Positions 23,558 through 34,230 of a stretch of DNA of 64,000 nt are shown here, piece by piece; position 1 is the stretch's first letter; each line of letters starts with the position of its first letter. The DNA is from Pontederia crassipes. Lineage: Eukaryota > Streptophyta > Magnoliopsida > Commelinales > Pontederiaceae. Below the pieces are notes generated by a model. It saw nothing but the letters and a program-made list of their open reading frames with translations, did no database searches and was not told where the DNA came from. The position numbers were made by a program, and so were the translations under genes. The stretch lies in the NCBI GenBank assembly GCA_030549335.1, contig CM060188.1, positions 69,160,696 through 69,224,695 of the forward strand, read 5' to 3'.

Positions 23558-24489
23558 CACTACAAGAAAAATCACATTTTTCGACGGGTCATTTTCGACG
23601 GGCGCGATTCCTTCTAAAGTATCGAAGGAATTTTCGATGAATGAGATTATCCATGGTAATTATGGATAGAGTAGTTTTCGATGATCGTAGCCATCTAAGC
23701 TTACGACGGTTTGCTAACTGTTGAAATCTAAATTTACGACGATTTACTAACTACCGAAATTTTTGACGATTACAACCGTCGAAAGTTCAGATGCTCGTAA
23801 TCGTCAAAATATGGTGGATGAGCACGATTAGCTTTTCATGGCATTTATTGATGACTCAGACTATCCAAATTTTCAACGGTTATATATCCGTCGATAATTT
23901 CGATGGTTAGAACCGTCAGTAATGTTATTATTGATATATTTACTTTGTAGCTAACATTCAATGTATACATTATTATAATAAATTGACGATAAATCTACTT
24001 AAAAATTGTTAAATTTATATGTTCCTCAGACGCGATAGATTCATCCGTATAAATGAGTTCACTTATTCTTTAAGTTAATGTTCTAATATCATCGTTATAA
24101 CTATAGCATATATAAGTCAACTGTTATATGTCATATATATGAGTTCTTTCATATATAAAATGTTATACCACGATATATCATTTCTTACTTTTTAATTACA
24201 CAATGAAGTGTCATCAAAGATTATCGACATATATAAAATTAAAGTTGAAGTAATTAAGAATTTAATGATATATCTTGATATTATAATAAATTGAGTTAAT
24301 ACTTTAGTAGTTTCACTTCGGACGGTTCTAATCATTGAAATATGAAAAATATATATTATACCTATTAATATACCTATTAAATTAATAAAGAATGTGTGTT
24401 TTGATGGTCAGGACCTTCGAAACTTTCGAGGGTTAAGACAACCATCGAAACCTCCAACGATCTGAGACGTCCACATTTGAATTAATATT

Positions 24490-25500
24490 TTATAGTATTG
24501 ATTTAAGTTATGACGATTCTCATCGTCGAAACGTTAGATAATATTTTTTTATGTAATGGCAATATACCTATTAATATAAATATTTTTTTTATATTCCGAC
24601 GGCTCAAGCCGTCAAAACTATCAAGGCTTCGACGAACCATCAAAATTTCCAGCAGTTCTAACCATCAGAATTTGAATTGATATTATATATTATTTCTTAC
24701 GTTCCGACGATTCCGACCGTCAATACGTTAGATTACATATATATTGTATATGTAACGGTAATATACCTAATAATAAAATTATTTTTTTTTATGTTCCAAT
24801 GGTTTGGGCCACCAAAACTTTCGAGGATTCAATGAACCGTCGAAACTTTCAACGTTCAGACCGTCAGACTTTGAAGTGATAGTTTATGTTATTTATTTAT
24901 GTTTCCATGGTTTTGACCATCAAAACGTAAGATATACTATATTATATATGTAATGGTAATATACCTATTAATATATATTTTTTATGTTTCGACTGTTCGA
25001 GCCGTCAAAACTTTCGAGGGTTCTGAGAATCGTCGAAACTTTCAGCGGTTCGAACCATTGGAATTGGAATTAATATTTTATATGTATTATTTATGTTTCA
25101 ATGGTTCTGACCGTCGAAATGTATGATACACTATATTATATATGTAGCGGTAATCTACCTAATAATATATATATTTTTTATGTTTCGACGGTTTGAGTCG
25201 TTGAAACTTGCGAGGGTTCAGAGAACCGTCGAAACTTTCAGCGGTTAGAACCATCGAAATTTGAATTGATATTTAATATTGTTTATTTACATTTCAACGA
25301 TTCTGACCATCGAAACGTAAGACATACTATATTATATATATAACAGTAATTTACATAGGAATATATATATATATATTATGTTTCGATGGTTGGAGCCGTT
25401 GAAACTTTCAAGGGATTTGAGAATCGTTGTAACTTGTAGCAGTTCAAACTGTCGGAATTTCAATTGATATTTTATATTATTTATTTACGTTTCGACAATT
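24490..25500 (+). repeat. Subterminal tandem array, about 196 bp unit, about five copies
   Basis: The anchor GTAA(T/C)GGTAATATACCTA recurs at about 24555, 24751, 24951, 25145 and 25340, spaced 194-200 bp. Each unit holds two or three degenerate CGACGGTTC..GACCGTCGAAA palindromes and the phrase AAACTTTCGAGGGTTC. Unit lengths are conserved although the sequences have drifted. Confidence 0.9.
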
Positions 25501-25549
25501 CCGATCGTCGAAAATTGACAAATTCTCCCCTATAAGTACCCGACACTTC

Positions 25550-26080
25550 CATTTCGTCTTTCGGTTCTTTTTCCCAACAAATCTCGCCATCCAACCACCC
25601 ACGCTTGCTCCGCTGGAGACTTCCGATCCGGCCCGTCATTGCAACCACGTCGCTGTGCCGCCGCCTTCCCCTACAAAAAGCACATCGCCGGCCGTAACCA
25701 TTCGCCGTCGCCTGATCCGTCGGTCTGCCGTTGCAGCCACTCTGCTCCGCCACCACTGCAACCGCACCAGTCCGCCGCTGCAGCCGCTTCGCTCTGCCGC
25801 CGCTACAACCACACCGGTCCGCCGCTGCCCCATCGCCGCAATCGTTCAGCTCCATCGCCGGCCCATCACTACAACCGCTCCACCGTCGACCGCAGGTTCG
25901 TTCGACCACCCTCCACCCGCTCCCCTCTGCCCTTCCCCACGCCGTCGTTCGATCCGGCCATGGCCGGCCAGATTCGGAACCGCGCGGTGGGATACGGCCG
26001 TGGTGTGAGATACGCTCACGGCCAGATATGACTGCTCATGGGCTTGGCGGCCAAATCCAACCACTCGCGTCCAGTTCTGG
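25550..26080. repeat. GC-rich block upstream of the transposase remnant
   Basis: GCCGCTGCAGCC / CCACTGCAACC-type words dominate. The overlapping open frames on both strands (up to 142 codons) are rich in Arg, Pro, Ser and Ala and have no domain. GGCCAGATTCGG and GGCCAAATCCAACC at 25970-26060 resemble the minisatellite unit at 6210-6520. I read it as upstream or leader DNA of the CACTA gene, not as a protein of its own. Confidence 0.6.
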
Positions 26081-26169
26081 CCGTTTGAAGGCTCCATATG
26101 TGAAGTTTATATGATTCAAAAGGTCTCTTACTTTTGTTCATACTACTTTGAATCTCATGTTAAGTGCGC

Positions 26170-27291
26170 GAGGACCAGAGTTCATCGAAACGATCTAGTT
26201 CCGAAAGAAAGGTCTACTGGGTAACATTGTCAATCTTTAATCAATTGGGACGACATTATGGAAAGCCAAAAAGTAGATGGTTGAGTGATGCAAAATTCAA
26301 GTCGGCCATGAATCATATTCTCCTAAATACACAAGAGGTGCAAGGCTACATTAAATAAGTTTACATTCAATGAATTTTTGTTTGTATATCGTAAAACTAT
26401 TAAGTAATTAACCTATCATTTGTTATGTAGTGATTTTTTGCAGTACTACAACGTATTTGAAGAACATATACAAGTTAGAATCGAGAATGATTTTGCGGCA
26501 TGGTTTAAGGATCAAGTAACTCCTACGATGTTAGTGTAATGATGATATCCTGATATATTCACTTTCATTTTAAGTTCTCAGTAGCACAATCTCTAGTACA
26601 TCAGGTCTCCATGATTTGGCATGGGAACCGAGTTGAGAAGTCAGGAGCTGGCCAGTGTATTTTGTGAACAGTTACAAGTTTGAAATAGAAAGTTGGTCGA
26701 GAGGGAAGAAAATTGTGAACGATGGCATGTGTCAAATGATCCATCGACGAGGAAAATGAGCGTGACTATTATGGTATTCTTAAAGACACAATTGAGTTAG
26801 AATACACTGGAGGTAATAGAGTCACATTATTTGAGTGTAATTGGTTTGATCCGAAGGAAAAAAGAGGAACACGAGTTCATAAAGATTTCAAAATAGTTGA
26901 GGTATGTCACAGTAGGCGTTACGAATGTTTTAATCCATTTATTATTCCGTCATCTACAAGGCAGATATATTAGGTAAATTATTTGGAGAAGATGAGGGAC
27001 AACGTTCAATGGTGGGTTGTAAGTAAAACGAAGGCAAGAAGTAAAATATAAGTTAATGGTGCATTGCAAGCTGCATACCAAGATGACTCGAATACTTCGG
27101 TGGCGGCAATTGTAGACACCGAGTTAATTAAAGATCTACGAGATTCAAAATAATTATTTGAAAACTTTGATAATGCCGAGGTACAAAATGATGATGATAG
27201 CGCGGAGGAAGATGAATTTGAAACTACCTCGTCTTCAGAGGACGATGATGATGACTATCAATCATGTAGTAATTTGAATGATGATGAGTGA
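26170..27291 (+). pseudogene. CACTA TNP2-type transposase gene, C-terminal part (DUF4218/DUF4216-like), decayed
   Basis: The first segment (26170-26356) contains FNQLGRHYGK and LLNTQEVQGYIK. An intron seems to end at TTTTTTGCAG near 26442. Coding resumes with YYNVFEEHI and FAAWFKDQV, then HDLAWEPS and WPVYFVNSYKFEIESWSRG, all family landmarks of the DUF4218 end. The DUF4216-like part follows with DYYGILKDTIELEY, LFECNWFDP, VHKDFKIVEV and WWVVSKTKARS, and ends in an acidic Glu/Asp tail. Several stops (for example TGA after AWEPS and TAG after TRQIY) and at least one frameshift near 26735 break it. Known: this module accompanies the TNP2 transposase in plant CACTA elements. The catalytic N-terminal half is missing. 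Confidence 0.85.
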
Positions 27292-27419
27292 TGTTATTAC
27301 TATCCATTGTTATCGATTGTAATATGAATCATGTTATTACTATCCGTTGTTATAATTTAGATATATTTCATTCAAATGTTTGTATAAGAGTTTTATTTAG
27401 TATTTAAACGTAGTTCGCG

Positions 27420-27673
27420 ATGCATGCTAACGATCATTCGGATCGACAAATGCCTGATGAGGATGATTCATTTCCATATTCAATTCCTTCTCATGAGTGG
27501 AGGACACTCAAGAGCTCAGAAAGGAGTTCGAACAAGAATACGAAGAACGCGAGCGACGCATGGCAAGAGCTCAAAAGAAAGAGATGAAAAAAATGATGCG
27601 TCAAATGTTGCGTGGCAAGCTCGATGACAAGGAGGATGACGATGAGTTAAATAAATTTGTAATGATTTTGTGA
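27420..27673 (+). pseudogene. Small coiled-coil frame at the 3' end of the CACTA coding region
   Basis: The region starts ATG and reads MHANDHSDRQMPDEDDSF, then seems to shift frame near 27522 into EFEQEYEERERRMARAQKK and a Met/Lys/Arg and acidic end. The charged heptad-like pattern resembles the C-terminal coiled coils of transposon-encoded DNA-binding proteins such as TNP1-like factors. The link is inferred from position and composition only. Confidence 0.4.
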
Positions 27674-28109
27674 TGACATTTAACAATTCAATTTAAGATT
27701 TTGTGATTTTCAATTTCATTTTTTAATGCATTTAAATTTGAAATGAATTTCAATTTATTTAATTTTTAATTTAATTTGTATTTAATTTTAAAATGATATT
27801 TTAAATATATTTATTTCAATTTGCATTCAATTTATTTTAATTTTTAAATTTTCTTTTAAAATTATTTTTAATTATTTTGACGGCTCAGACCATCGAATTG
27901 TCAAATTTTAGCCGTCGATAACTATCGACTGTTCGGGCCGTCGAATGATATCGATGACTCAATTCGACGGCCCTTCTGTAACCGTCAAAAATAATTTGTG
28001 ACGCCCAATTTTCACGTAGATGTCATCCGTCGAAAAAACTCATTTTCGACGGTGTTTGTTTGATTACAGACGTTCGTAACTGTTGGTAAATTAGATCTTT
28101 CTTGTAGTG

Positions 28110-28670
28110 CATGTACATGCATACATGATTCATGCATTCATGAGAGGTCCCGTTCTTATGTACGATATGATAATTGTATTTTTGACGTCATATAAGTGTA
28201 TAGATGTTTTTCATATCTTATAATATGATGCAAGTTTGAATTGGTTATAATTTATTATTATATCATATATACCAAAATAAAGTAATAAATAGTTTTCTAG
28301 TATGAAGAAAATATGTTTAATCTTGTTTTAATCAAATAAATAGGTTATGAATTTTTGGTTTACTAAGTTGTTTGTTGCTCACATTATTACTTTCAATATT
28401 GGTGATCCTATAAAAAACACTTTTAATGAGAGGCGTATATGGGTCTTACGTCTTTTATGTCCTTTTGAGAGGACTAAGGTTTCACTGTATTAATATATTG
28501 TACTAGTTTTGTATAAGTAAAGAATATATAGTGTGTATTTGTTCTCAATGGATATCTTAATTACCGTATCTTCTAAATGAATTATAGAACGCTTTCACAA
28601 ATTATACAAGATTACATGTACTAGGTTGCGACCCACAAGCTAAACCAAGGTTTAAATTGAGATCGTCACA
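28110..28670 (+). mobile_element. Gypsy-like LTR, right part (resumes after CACTA)
   Basis: It starts with the second CAT copy and carries TAAGTTGTTTGTTGCTCACA, a phrase style common near the 3' end of Tekay/Del-like LTRs, then a possible end GATCGTCACA at 28670. The matching left end is at 21827, but flanking duplications do not agree, so both ends are tentative. Confidence 0.4.
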
Positions 28671-31077
28671 CCAAATGCCTAGATCTAGAGGGTTTAAAAA
28701 AATATGCTTATTCATATATATTTTCAAGTCCTTCACACTATTGACTTGGATCCCATTACGTTACTTGAGAATTTTTAGTTTCCAAAGATTTTCGATCATA
28801 TTTTATCACCGGTAATTATATGGAATAGATAAAATCATAAAAAAATTAAAGAAGTCAAGGTAAAATGAAAATCTCCTTCTTCTTATTGATTCAAGACGCA
28901 AATGTTTTATGATATATATAATAGGAATTAATGTACCTCTAGGACACCGTTCGCTCTGGAGGGAGAGTGATCACATATGGATCATTGATTTATCGATCAA
29001 CGATTTAAATAAATAATATGCTTAAGTGATGAGGTTTAATCATTTGTAATCTGAATTGTTGATTACTGGATCAACGAGATGCTTTGGAGGTACATTAGTA
29101 CCTATATAATATTATCTCTAATGTCCTCAAATCCATGTGATTAAAAATATGTGCTCAAAGTCATCCTATAGATGTTATCAATTTATTTATAAAGCAAAAA
29201 TTAAAAATAATACAATAAATATAGAAAGATTTTTTAATGATAATATCTAATAATCATAATATTCAAATTAAACTAAAAACTCCATCAGTCTACAATCTAA
29301 AAATAATGTTGAAAAGAAGCTAAACAATTTTATCAAAGACTCAATCCTATACCATGTGCAATAATTATCGATCACTAATCAGAGCCATCTATCACACAAT
29401 CATCTATTATTTTTCCTCATATGCACGAATTTAGGTATAGAAAAAAAATCATGAGTGCAACATATTGAGTAGGGTCTAAAAATAATCAATATGTTCAATT
29501 AAAAATAAGATAATCCAATAAAAGAATAATTAGGAAATCAATAAAAAATGGATTAATATAACAATCTAGTAATATTGGATCAATGATATGCAATGGATCA
29601 ATATATCAATTTGACAATTAATATTTCTCAATTGTCATAGCTTAATCAACAAATAATTAATAGTTATATAACAATGTCCATTGCTTAATATTAATTAAAT
29701 AGTAATTATTGATTCAATATTTGACTTATCCAATTAAATGAGGAGCAATCGGTCAATTAAGAAAAATATCATGCTACTTTCATGTAAGTCAATAAGTGAT
29801 CACTGCCACGACAAGCTAGTCAATAACAATTGGATTCGTATATGACAATGGACGAATGACCATATACAAGCTAATCATAATTTTCACTAAAGTTTGATGT
29901 ATCAATTCTCTACTTATATCATCTAATTTCATTCAATTCAATCTAATTAACAATAAATTTCAAACTTGGAGGTAATTAGTATACATGATGATCCAATAGT
30001 TTTCGACTTTTATATTATTTATATATGACATTTAACTTTATTGTTTTAAAATTAGATTAGTCAATATCTAGTTCAAAAATTATGTAGGTCAATAATACAA
30101 TCAACAATATAATCAAATATGATAACATTATGATAAAAAATAATCAATAATATTAAATAATATAATTAAATATAAATAATTATATAAAAATAAGTTTTGC
30201 ATTTAATAAATCTGACTCGAATCATGGGGAATCGAGTTGTTTTCCCCTATTCCAATTTTAACCTTGATCGGCAAACTCGGGCTGAGTATAATGTGAACCC
30301 AGACCAAATTAGTTCAATTCACTTCTATTTGATTTTGATCGTCAAAATTTGGGACGGGTAGTTGAGCTGAGTAGTCCTAAACTTGGTTTAATTTTACTCG
30401 TTCAGAGTGTGTCGTGCTCGTATTATCGAAACACGAGTCACACTCTATGAGAATCGGGCCAAGTTATTTAAAGTTTTGAACTCACTTTGAACCGCACTCG
30501 AATTTGTATGAAATCGGGTCGAGCAGCACATAATGCAGACAAGATTCTGCTATCGTTGGAAATGATGTGACCTTCGACCATATGTTCTATACAATAATTA
30601 ATACAAATAAATCTCAAATTTTGTGAAAATAATCTTGTAATATGGCAAGAGTCCAAGCTTTTATATTGGCGAAAATCAATATGTCAATATAAGAATTCCC
30701 TTTACGTACCTTTTGTTGGCTAAAAAATCAACTATGAAATTGTTGTTCAATTCTCTGCACGAATGACAGACTTTGGTCAGCATTTTGTCTGCGATGTTAC
30801 CTCAAAATCAACGCGAATCACTTCGGTCATGATGTCTTATATTGATACTTCGAAATGAAGCATTGATTGCTCGTTCAAGTGTCTCAATTCACATGAAAAC
30901 GAAAGGAGGAGTAGGGATTTTTGCGTAAAACTATATTTGTTAATGGGAAAGATCTAACCCTTCTCCTAAGTCCTATGTATAAAGTTTAGATGGACTTTGA
31001 TTCTAATTAATCCATCAACCAAACTTTTATCAGAATCATAATCTTTTCCTTTTATTTAACTTTTGATTATCAAGAGT
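28671..31077. other. AT-rich stretch with one probable MITE, otherwise nothing recognised
   Basis: Apart from the inverted-repeat element at 28923-29103, I see AT-rich DNA without domains. A GAGTCA..CTCG-rich patch at 30200-30480 resembles GGGTCG-type hAT MITE interiors but has no ends. A 62-codon minus frame at 30468-30656 is unrecognised. Confidence 0.4.
28923..29103. mobile_element. Short hAT-like MITE, about 180 bp
   Basis: The ends GGAATTAATGTACCTC and (reverse complement) GGTACTAATGTACCTC are inverted partners. ATATAATA occurs on both sides, consistent with an 8 bp duplication, although the AT-rich context and a one-base ambiguity weaken this. Confidence 0.5.
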
Positions 31078-31485
31078 TTTTTTCCTTTGACCTTCCATGA
31101 ACTATGGACTTTTTTGTGTCTACCCACGACTTTTGTATTTTTCGCAAACCTCTCCTAAATTATGCCATTTTTTCACTTAAGTTCATCTGTCAACCTCTGT
31201 TAACTTTTCCATCAATTTTTATTATTTAGATTTATAAAATCACCAAATTGCCTTTGCATAGTTCAAATAAGTGAGATCCCCCTTTTCTTTGTTGACTTAG
31301 ATGCACGAAGGCAATTGGATCATTTCATAAATCAAAATAATGAAATTAACGAGAAAGATAACATAGGTTGACATATAGACCTAAGTGGAAAAGTGATAGT
31401 TTATGGGAGGTTTGCAAAAAATATAAAAGTCATGGGTAGATGCAAAAAGAATTCATAGTTCAGGGAGTACAGAGGAAAAAACTTT
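31078..31485. mobile_element. Long-TIR MITE, probably MULE-derived, about 400 bp
   Basis: The left side (TTTTTTCCTTTGACCTTCC, GAACTATGGACTTTTT, TCTACCC) mirrors the right side on the minus strand (TTTTTTCCTCTGTACTCCC, GAACTATGAATTC, ATCTACCC). The inverted match continues for about 150 bp (AAACCTCTCC..AAATTAT, CACTTAAGTTC). Neither a target duplication nor coding is seen. Confidence 0.65.
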
Positions 31486-31754
31486 TATCTTTATTAATTT
31501 GTCCTACATTTAACTAATTAATCTCATAACTAATCTTATATCTTTCAACACTTTTTCAGTTTTCTTTTATTTTTGAAATCAAATAATAAAATAATATTAA
31601 CAGACTTATCTCCCGCAATAAAAATAATAAAAAAATTCTTTTATTAGCTATCCAAAAATCGGAAGGTTACATTATCCCTTGAAACATTTGAAAACTTGGT
31701 GATGTAACACATTCGAAATTCAATCTTATGATCTCCCTTTAAATATAGAACACA

Positions 31755-32015
31755 TTGACAATTGTACCAATTGCACTTATTTTACCTTTCTTAAGGTATT
31801 CCATGAGCTGGCTTACCACAATTGATAGCAATGAAAAGGTGTTGATCGACGAGATGAAAGCTACAGGTGAATGGAATGAGAAACTAAAAAGGAAGAAAAA
31901 AATATATCGACTTTTTTTCCATGCTTTGCATGTGGTGATAAAAGAACTCTTTTTTCTTTTTCTTTACTTTGCTTTAGAGATTGTGTACAGGATGTTTTGT
32001 CAGGTCAAAAAGTGA
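31755..32015 (+). other. Unrecognised 86-codon frame inside duplication copy 1
   Basis: The frame contains SMSWLTTIDSNEKVLIDEMK followed by ATGEWNEKLKRKKK and a Phe/Leu-rich end. The first part looks protein-like, and the same text survives in copy 2 (near 34430-34530) but with an altered frame. I do not recognise a family. It may be an exon fragment of a host gene or chance. Confidence 0.25.
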
Positions 32016-32274
32016 ATAGTAGTCTGAAGTTTTAAATCATTGTTATGTAGCTTGGAAGTGTACACCTGCAAAGGGAAAAACCCTGTGAGCACAGCTCCAT
32101 TTATCCACCAGAATCTGTAAAATGAACTAATTAATCATCTCACTATCTTTAAAAAGTGGTGTTGACGGTCTAACTAATGCGACAATAAAGAGTGCATTGT
32201 TCACAAATTGAAGGTCGATCCATCATCGAGTCCAACTAATCTGATTAGATCGTCATGCGTTGCGTACCTTACGT

Positions 32275-32856
32275 TAGGGGTGTTCACTGGGTCGAGTCCA
32301 CCCGGTGAATCCGACGATCCGACCCGACCCGAATTTGACCCGACCTGATTAGATCGTCATGCGTTGCATATATTTTTTTAATTTTTTAATTTTTTATTTA
32401 AACTTAGGCCTCTATTTGCTTTAAAATATTTTTAAAAATGAAATAAAATATTTAAAATAAAAAAAATAATATTTAAATAGTTAGCAAAGTTATTTTGTGC
32501 TTTAAATAATATTTTATATTAAATAAATATAAAAATAATAAGAAAAAAAATAAAAAAATGGTGACCCGACCACCTGTCCCGAACTAGATCAGGTTGGGTC
32601 GGATTTGACCCCCAAGGGGGGCTTGACCTGATTTGATCGGGTCGGGTCGAGGTTGTTCATGGGTCGGGTCCAATCCGACCCGTGAACACCCCACTACAAG
32701 AAAAATACTAATTACAGACGGTCAAAATCGTCTGTAATCAGTCCAAAAACTATCAGTAACTGTATTATCCACGGTTTTTTCGATGGTATTTTAGACGGAT
32801 GTCGGACCGTCGAAAATAAATCGTCAGAAATCAGACTTTTTCTTATAGTGCCCCTA
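32275..32856. mobile_element. hAT-like MITE interrupted by a mini-CACTA element
   Basis: The termini TAGGGGTGTTCAC and (reverse complement) TAGGGGTGTTCACGGGTCGG are inverted partners, with GACCCGACCCGA-type words near both ends. A perfect 8 bp duplication CCTTACGT flanks it (32267-32274 and 32857-32864), diagnostic of hAT insertions. The right terminus is split by a later 159 bp insertion at 32692. The duplicated sister site near 34890 has no insertion, so this MITE arrived after the segmental duplication or was lost from the other copy. Confidence 0.93.
32692..32850 (+). mobile_element. Mini-CACTA MITE, 159 bp, nested in the hAT MITE terminus
   Basis: It starts CACTACAAGAAAAATACTAA and ends TTTTTCTTATAGTG. 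CCC occurs on both sides (32689-32691 and 32851-32853). It keeps the hairpin ATTACAGACG..CGTCTGTAAT and the phrase CCGTCGAAAATAAATCGTC. Its first 50 bp are nearly the same as those of the 1463 bp element at 5811, so it is a deletion derivative of that subfamily. Confidence 0.92.
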
Positions 32857-34230
32857 CCTTACGTGCCAGCTCCCGATCTTCGAAAGTGGTGTCGACAATC
32901 TAACTCATACGGTGATAAAAAAATGTAGTCTACAAATTAGAGGTCAGTCCAACATCGAACTTAACTAATCCAATTAGATCGTCATGCATCGCATACATGA
33001 CTAATATGTGAGACTCCCGAACACATGGACTCGAATTCGAGATATCACGAATAATATCACTACAACTCTTGTTTTCAGACATGCAAGAACTTCAACATGT
33101 GAAACGTTGAAATTTTAGGGAAGGCTAATTTGGTCAGTTCTCCTTTTTGACTATGCAGAAGAAAGTTATGGAAGGTTTTTGACTATGCAGAAGAAAGTTA
33201 TGGAAGGTTGGATCATTTGATTAACAGGTCTACGTTCCGGTTGAGGAATGGAGAAGAAAAAAAAGAAGTCTGGACTTCGAGATTTGATTATTTATCTATG
33301 ACGTCTTGAAAAATTATCACAGACTTGTTAATGAATATACGAAGCATGTCTTAGAACACTTATTTTATTTAATTAGCTATTATAATTTAGTTAATTATAC
33401 AAATTCATTAGTGAAATGATGTATACTTAACGAATTAATTTGGAAATAAAAATATATCATCTAAATCAGCGTGTGATCATTGAATTAGTCATGTATATTA
33501 AAGTAGCTTGATTAGGAGCATTGATTAATATGATTTCTAATTAAATTCATTATTTAACTAATAAGATAAATTAATATATATTTATTTTTTATTAATTTAA
33601 CAAGAAAAAATATTTTTATTAAACTAATATATAGTTATTTTTTATTAATTTAATAAGAAAAAATCTTTTTATTAATCTAGCATCGGTTAGCCATTCTATA
33701 CTTTAATACATACATATCAAAATGATAATCAAGATAAAAATGTTAACATATATGTTTCATATTATTTAGTGTTCATAAGGTGTTAATGAGCATAGGATAA
33801 TTGAGAAAACATTTTCCTTTTAAAAAACTGAGAATCATTTAGTAAAATCTTTTAATCTACTAATGTAAAACATAACCATAACCATAGTCATAACATTTTC
33901 ACATTGTAAAACAACTCGATCATTATTACAATTTGAGCTTGAACTTTCTAGGTGTAGTAAGACAACAATAATGCCACAATTTTGATGTTACTACAATAAC
34001 ATTTTCTCAGGGTTCCACATCTTTTGGTAACCAGTTAGGTGACAAGATGCCAAGTACATATTGACATGTTTGATGTTTGGGGGGTGTTGAAGATTTAATG
34101 AATTGCAAGAAAAAAGATTTAATTATTAAAAACATCCTAAAACATATAGAAGAACCCTAAGCTTCAAAACACATCATTCAGTAAGAACTCAATTTCCAGA
34201 CAAATGGACAGGAGAGGAGATAAAAAAAAA

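Larger units (their letters stand above)
23558..28109 (+). mobile_element. CACTA (En/Spm-like) element with transposase remains, 4552 bp
   Basis: The termini are CACTACAAGAAAAATCACAT and TCTTTCTTGTAGTG. The target duplication CAT is seen at 23555-23557 and 28110-28112. Left subterminal DNA (23570-25500) has TTCGACGG / CCGTCGAA words and a 196 bp tandem array; right subterminal DNA (27880-28090) repeats the same words. A GC-rich block at 25550-26080 precedes a decayed C-terminal TNP2 coding region (26170-27291) and a short coiled-coil frame (27420-27673). The N-terminal catalytic part of TNP2 is absent, so the element cannot be autonomous. Confidence 0.95.
31596..34113 (+). repeat. Segmental duplication, copy 1 (2.5 kb including a MITE)
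   Basis: It starts ATTAACAGACTTATCTCC and ends AATTGCAAGAAAA. It is collinear with 34231-36064 over nearly its whole length (for example CCAAAAATCGGAAGGTTAC, CTATGCAGAAGAAAGTTATG and GGGGGGTGTTGAA). It contains an extra hAT MITE absent from copy 2. A local direct repeat of about 120-130 bp (CAGCTCCCGATCTT...TTAGATCGTCATGC) occurs on both sides of the MITE. A 30 bp phrase around 33150-33200 (TTTTGACTATGCAGAAGAAA) is locally doubled only in this copy. Confidence 0.9.

Noticed and set aside
25481-26114. Possible proline-rich protein in GC-rich DNA
   Set aside because: Open in four or more frames on both strands at once, and located just upstream of CACTA transposase exons; read as leader DNA.
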